Source: Thermococcaceae archaeon (GTDB lineage Archaea > Methanobacteriota_B > Thermococci > Thermococcales > Thermococcaceae). From it: DNA of 8,625 nt. The notes beneath the pieces were generated by a model. The model was given only the letters and a program-made list of their open reading frames with translations. It did no database searches and was not told the origin of the DNA. Below are positions 6,001-8,625 of this stretch, one piece after another; within the stretch, counting starts at the first letter, position 1, and the number at the start of each line of letters is the position of its first letter. Both the position numbers and the translations under genes were made by a program. The stretch is from assembly GCA_027064745.1 (NCBI GenBank), contig JAMOPD010000125.1, forward strand, positions 1-8,625. The letters run 5' to 3'.

Positions 6001-6554
6001 GAGGGGAACAATTAACAGCGGAACAGGTTCTTGAAAAGCTCCAGGAGGCTCTTGGGGAAGTGATCATCTCTCATGAAATTAGGGAATACACTATGGGAGT
6101 CAGAAAAAAGAAATCTTACAAGGAAATCTGGATGGAAATAGACAAAGATGCATTTAGAAAAACTGTGGAAGAGATATTCAAGCTTGATTATCCACACTTA
6201 CACTTCATAACGGGAGAAGATAAAGGAGGGGATACAATAAAGATGATCTACGGATTTGCACTCTACCACGGCTTTCCATGGGGACAGGTTAGCATCGTGC
6301 TGAAGTTTGACCTCCCAAAAAGCAACCTCGTTCTGCCGACAATCACGGATCTGATGCCCGGAGCGGAAACAAATGAGAGAGAAATTAGAGAGATGCTTGG
6401 AGTCGAATTCGAAGGGCTGAAGAACAAGAGGCACCTCTTCCTTCCAGACGACTGGCCAGAGGGCAAGTATCCCTGGAGAAGAGATGAGTACGGAGTTGAG
6501 GACATGGTTAAACACACCCATAAAAGCGTTAATGAGATAAGGAGGGGAGAGTAA
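5997..6554 (+). CDS. mbhK: MbhK-like NuoC (30 kDa) subunit
   Basis: This 185-residue soluble protein of the complex I 30-kDa (NuoC/HycE N-terminal) family supports the large subunit on the cytoplasmic side. The conserved region is ITDLMPGAETNEREIREM (116-133) then LGVEFEG (134-140), followed by RHLFLPDDWPEGKYPWR (145-161). This is the usual NuoC signature of EREI.EMLGV.FEG and LPDDWP. The N-terminal ~40 residues are charged, with RKKKSYK at 36-42. The start overlaps mbhJ by ATGA after GGAGGGG (5985-5991). It is clearly different from canonical P. furiosus MbhK as I remember it and closer to the general NuoC pattern. It is probably structural and is not known to bind metal. Confidence 0.88.
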   Translation: MRGEQLTAEQVLEKLQEALGEVIISHEIREYTMGVRKKKSYKEIWMEIDKDAFRKTVEEIFKLDYPHLHFITGEDKGGDTIKMIYGFALYHGFPWGQVSIVLKFDLPKSNLVLPTITDLMPGAETNEREIREMLGVEFEGLKNKRHLFLPDDWPEGKYPWRRDEYGVEDMVKHTHKSVNEIRRGE

Positions 6555-7792
6555 TGGGGAAGACCCAATATTACATTCCTGTTGGTCCGATTCATCCCGC
6601 ACTCAAAGAACCGATAAGAGTCGAGGTCGAGGTCGAGGGAGAGAAAATCGTCAAGGTTGATGTAAAGAGAGGCTTTGCCCACAGGGGAATAGAGTACATG
6701 GGCATGAAGAGGAACGCCATTCAAAGCCTATACCTGGCAGAGAGAATCTGTGGAATATGTTCCATCTCTCATCCATACGCCTTTGTCCTTGGAAGCGAAA
6801 AAGCACTGGGAATTGAAGCCCCCCCAAGAGCTCAGTACATAAGGCCTATAATAGCTGAACTTGAGAGGATACACAGTCACATTCTCTGGCTCGGCGTTAT
6901 AGCGCATGAAATGGGTTTTGACTCCCTTCTCTTCTGGACATGGAAGGGAAGAGAAAAAGTTCTAGATTTACTGGAACTGCTTACAGGAAACAGAATAAAC
7001 TATTCGGTCTTCATGATAGGGGGGGTCAGGAGGGACATCAAGGAATCCCAGATAAAAGCTATAAAAGATACAATTGACTTCTACAGAACATTCACAGAGG
7101 AAATGAAGAATGTATTCCTCTCTGATCCGATCTATAAGGCCAGAAGCAGGGGAGTTGCCCAGCTTTCGAAGGAAATGGCACTTAAACTAAACGTGTGCGG
7201 TCCGGTTGCAAGGGCAGCAGGATTAAGGATGGACATCAGACAGGACAACCCCTATGATGCATACGCAGACATAGGAGTAAAAGCCATAGTTCCACAGGAC
7301 ATCGTTGGAGAGGCAAAAGGGGATGCCTATGACATAACCCTCGTCAGGCTCTACGAGATAGAGCAGAGTTTAGACATAATTGAATTCTGCGTTGAGAACA
7401 TGCCAGAAGGAAAGATAATGGCGATTCCAAACTACGTGGTTCTGCTGAGCAGGATAAAGAAGAAAGCTGGAGAGAGCATCGGAATGCATGAGGCACCAAG
7501 AGGAGAGGTTGTGCACTACCTTAAGTACGATGGAACGAGAGATGGCCCAGCTGTCTGGAAGGTCGTTGCTCCAAGCTACAACAACATCAACACCTGGGGA
7601 TCTCTGCTGTTGGGTGCGGAAGTGGCAGATATTCCAATAGTCGTAGCATACATTGACCCGTGTTTGTGCTGTAATGACAGGATTGCCGTTGTGAAGAATA
7701 GGGACGGCAGGGTTATAGACTACTCACTCATACACAAGAAGGCGATTGAAAAAACTATGAGGGTTAAGAGAGAGCTGGGGGTGAGAGAATGA
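6554..7792 (+). CDS. mbhL: MbhL-like [NiFe] hydrogenase large (catalytic) subunit
   Basis: This 412-residue catalytic subunit of a group 4 [NiFe] hydrogenase is homologous to NuoD/EchE. All four nickel-iron ligands are present: C66 and C69 (ERICGICSISH) and C370 and C373 (DPCLCCNDR), so it should be a true hydrogenase. Sulfane reductase MbxL proteins have altered motifs. Other family marks are FAHRGIEYMG (41-50), AELERIHSHILWLG, GNRINYSVFMIGGVRRD, GPVARAAG and EAPRGEVVHY. The last ligand is followed two residues later by R376, the usual position for maturation-protease cleavage, leaving a 36-residue tail. The ATG overlaps the mbhK TAA by one base, with GGAGGGG at 6541-6547. HRG, an extra C372 and a different C-terminus set it apart from canonical P. 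furiosus MbhL. C7 (6819-6825) and G7 (7019-7025) runs occur inside the intact frame. Confidence 0.93.
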   Translation: MGKTQYYIPVGPIHPALKEPIRVEVEVEGEKIVKVDVKRGFAHRGIEYMGMKRNAIQSLYLAERICGICSISHPYAFVLGSEKALGIEAPPRAQYIRPIIAELERIHSHILWLGVIAHEMGFDSLLFWTWKGREKVLDLLELLTGNRINYSVFMIGGVRRDIKESQIKAIKDTIDFYRTFTEEMKNVFLSDPIYKARSRGVAQLSKEMALKLNVCGPVARAAGLRMDIRQDNPYDAYADIGVKAIVPQDIVGEAKGDAYDITLVRLYEIEQSLDIIEFCVENMPEGKIMAIPNYVVLLSRIKKKAGESIGMHEAPRGEVVHYLKYDGTRDGPAVWKVVAPSYNNINTWGSLLLGAEVADIPIVVAYIDPCLCCNDRIAVVKNRDGRVIDYSLIHKKAIEKTMRVKRELGVRE

Positions 7793-8625
7793 CCCCCCAA
7801 TTCATAACCTATGCATTTGCCTTTCCAATTCTTGGAATCTTCCTTGGATTGGTCTATAAGGGTATTGACAGACGAGTATCCGCGAGGCTAACATCCAGGA
7901 TAGGGCCGCCAATAAGACAGCCTTTCTGGGATGTTGGAAAGCTCCTCCTTAAGGAGACAATAGTTCCGGAAAATGCAGTTGCATGGCTCTTCAATGCAAT
8001 GCCTCTTATAGCATTCGCTTCATCAATGACACTACTCTTATACATACCCTTTGGGGTGCTCAAGGCTCCACTTGATGGCTATGGTGATCTGGTTGTCATA
8101 CTCTATCTCCTAACACTCCAGTCACTCGCAATGGCAATTGGCGGCTTTGCCTCAGGAAGCCCATTCTCATCAGTTGGAGCCCAGAGAGAAATGGTGCTCA
8201 TGATGAGCTATGAGATGCCCCTGGCAACGGTAATAGTGGGCTTTGCTTTGGTATATAGAAGCTTTTCACTGACCACTATTGCCACAACCCCTGTGTGGAG
8301 TCTCGTAGGACCGTTAGCTGGTATAGGTATCCTGCTCCTCTTCATAGCACTCCTCATAGTTACCCCAGCAGAGCTCGCAAAACTACCCTTTGATATAGCT
8401 GAAGCAGAGACCGAAATAGCTGAAGGTATGCTGGCAGAATACAGTGGAAGAAATCTCGCTTTGTTCTACCTCTCCGACGCGGTCAGGGGCTTTGCAATGG
8501 CCGCCATCGAGGTCGTGCTCTTCATTCCCTTCACGCTGAGTTCAATGTTTAACCTCAACCTTACAGGTCCGGCTCTCTATATCGTGGAAGGCCTGTGGTT
8601 CCTCTTCAAGGTGCTCGTGGTCTAC
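7789..8625 (+). CDS. mbhM: MbhM-like NuoH/HyfC membrane anchor, 3'-truncated
   Basis: The ATG at 7789 overlaps the mbhL TGA (ATGA), and the frame stays open for 279 codons to the window edge. At about 320 residues in family members, most of the protein is present. Residues 36-56 hold the SRIGPPIRQPFWDVGKLL signature of NuoH-type subunits. Several helices follow, then PAELAKLPFDIAEAETEIAE (about 193-212) with MLAEYSGRN, the acidic loop next to the small subunit. It anchors the hydrogenase head and links it to the antiporter arm. It is paralogous to the fragment at 1-473, but in this loop it reads FDIAEAE instead of FNIPEAE, which is closer to Ech/Hyf-type subunits. An mbhN is expected right after it. 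Confidence 0.9.
   Translation, partial: MTPQFITYAFAFPILGIFLGLVYKGIDRRVSARLTSRIGPPIRQPFWDVGKLLLKETIVPENAVAWLFNAMPLIAFASSMTLLLYIPFGVLKAPLDGYGDLVVILYLLTLQSLAMAIGGFASGSPFSSVGAQREMVLMMSYEMPLATVIVGFALVYRSFSLTTIATTPVWSLVGPLAGIGILLLFIALLIVTPAELAKLPFDIAEAETEIAEGMLAEYSGRNLALFYLSDAVRGFAMAAIEVVLFIPFTLSSMFNLNLTGPALYIVEGLWFLFKVLVVY

Noticed and set aside
6198..6724. Two antisense frames opposite mbhK/mbhL
   Set aside because: They are shadows of the conserved NuoC and large-subunit genes, with no Shine-Dalgarno or family motif.
1167..8625. NADH dehydrogenase (complex I) or a stand-alone Mrp antiporter operon
   Set aside because: The large subunit keeps all four nickel-iron cysteines and there are no NuoE/F/G genes. 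The Mrp-like genes run straight into J-K-L-M, so this is an Mbh-type hydrogenase.
1167..8625. Mbx/Mbs sulfane reductase operon
   Set aside because: Separate E and I genes, one H gene and two intact CxxC pairs in the large subunit all point to Mbh rather than Mbx.
1..8625. CRISPR arrays, tRNA/rRNA genes, insertion sequences
   Set aside because: No regularly spaced repeats, cloverleaf-like segments, transposase frames or terminal inverted repeats were seen. The only non-coding stretch is 289 bases.

Overview
The window looks like part of a hyperthermophilic archaeon of the order Thermococcales (Thermococcus/Pyrococcus type). The reasons are the gene order and protein motifs of membrane-bound [NiFe] hydrogenase (Mbh) operons, a BRE/TATA promoter, Shine-Dalgarno sequences of the GGAGGTGAT type, heavy use of ATA/AGA/AGG codons, and two exact matches to the binding consensus of SurR, a Thermococcales regulator. 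I cannot name the species. All genes are on the + strand.

Left end (1-877): the last two genes of one operon. These are the C-terminal part of an MbhM-like (NuoH/HyfC-type) membrane subunit, cut by the window edge, and a complete MbhN-like 2x[4Fe-4S] ferredoxin-type subunit. Both resemble the canonical P. furiosus MbhM and MbhN as I remember them.

Intergenic region (878-1166, 289 bp): a T-rich tract that probably terminates the first operon. It is followed by a BRE/TATA promoter (about 1073-1090) for the next operon. Two perfect GTTn3AACn5GTT sites flank this promoter, one just upstream of the BRE/TATA (1054-1070) and one in the predicted 5' leader against the Shine-Dalgarno (1139-1155).

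Main operon (1167-8625, continuing past the window): thirteen tightly packed genes in the order mbhA-B-C-D-E-F-G-H-I-J-K-L-M, with M truncated and an mbhN expected just outside. Almost every junction is an ATGA or short overlap, so the genes are probably translationally coupled. A-C and F-G are Mrp/Mnh-type Na+/H+ antiporter subunits, and D and E are MrpA C-terminal-like pieces. H is the large ion-translocating antiporter subunit and I is a small linker membrane subunit. J is the small subunit with the proximal [4Fe-4S] cluster, K is NuoC-like, L is the [NiFe] catalytic subunit with both CxxC pairs intact, and M is the NuoH-like membrane anchor. Together they are expected to oxidise reduced ferredoxin, evolve H2, and couple this to H+ and Na+ movement across the membrane.

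The notable point is that this is a second, divergent Mbh-type complex directly downstream of what looks like the canonical one. Its antiporter half looks like ordinary Mbh. Its catalytic half (J, K, L, M) differs from canonical P. furiosus Mbh as I remember it and carries Ech/Hyc/NuoD-like features, such as HRG in L, a NuoC-like ERE..LGVEFEG in K and FDIAEAE in M. The promoter architecture suggests that SurR may act at two positions on it.
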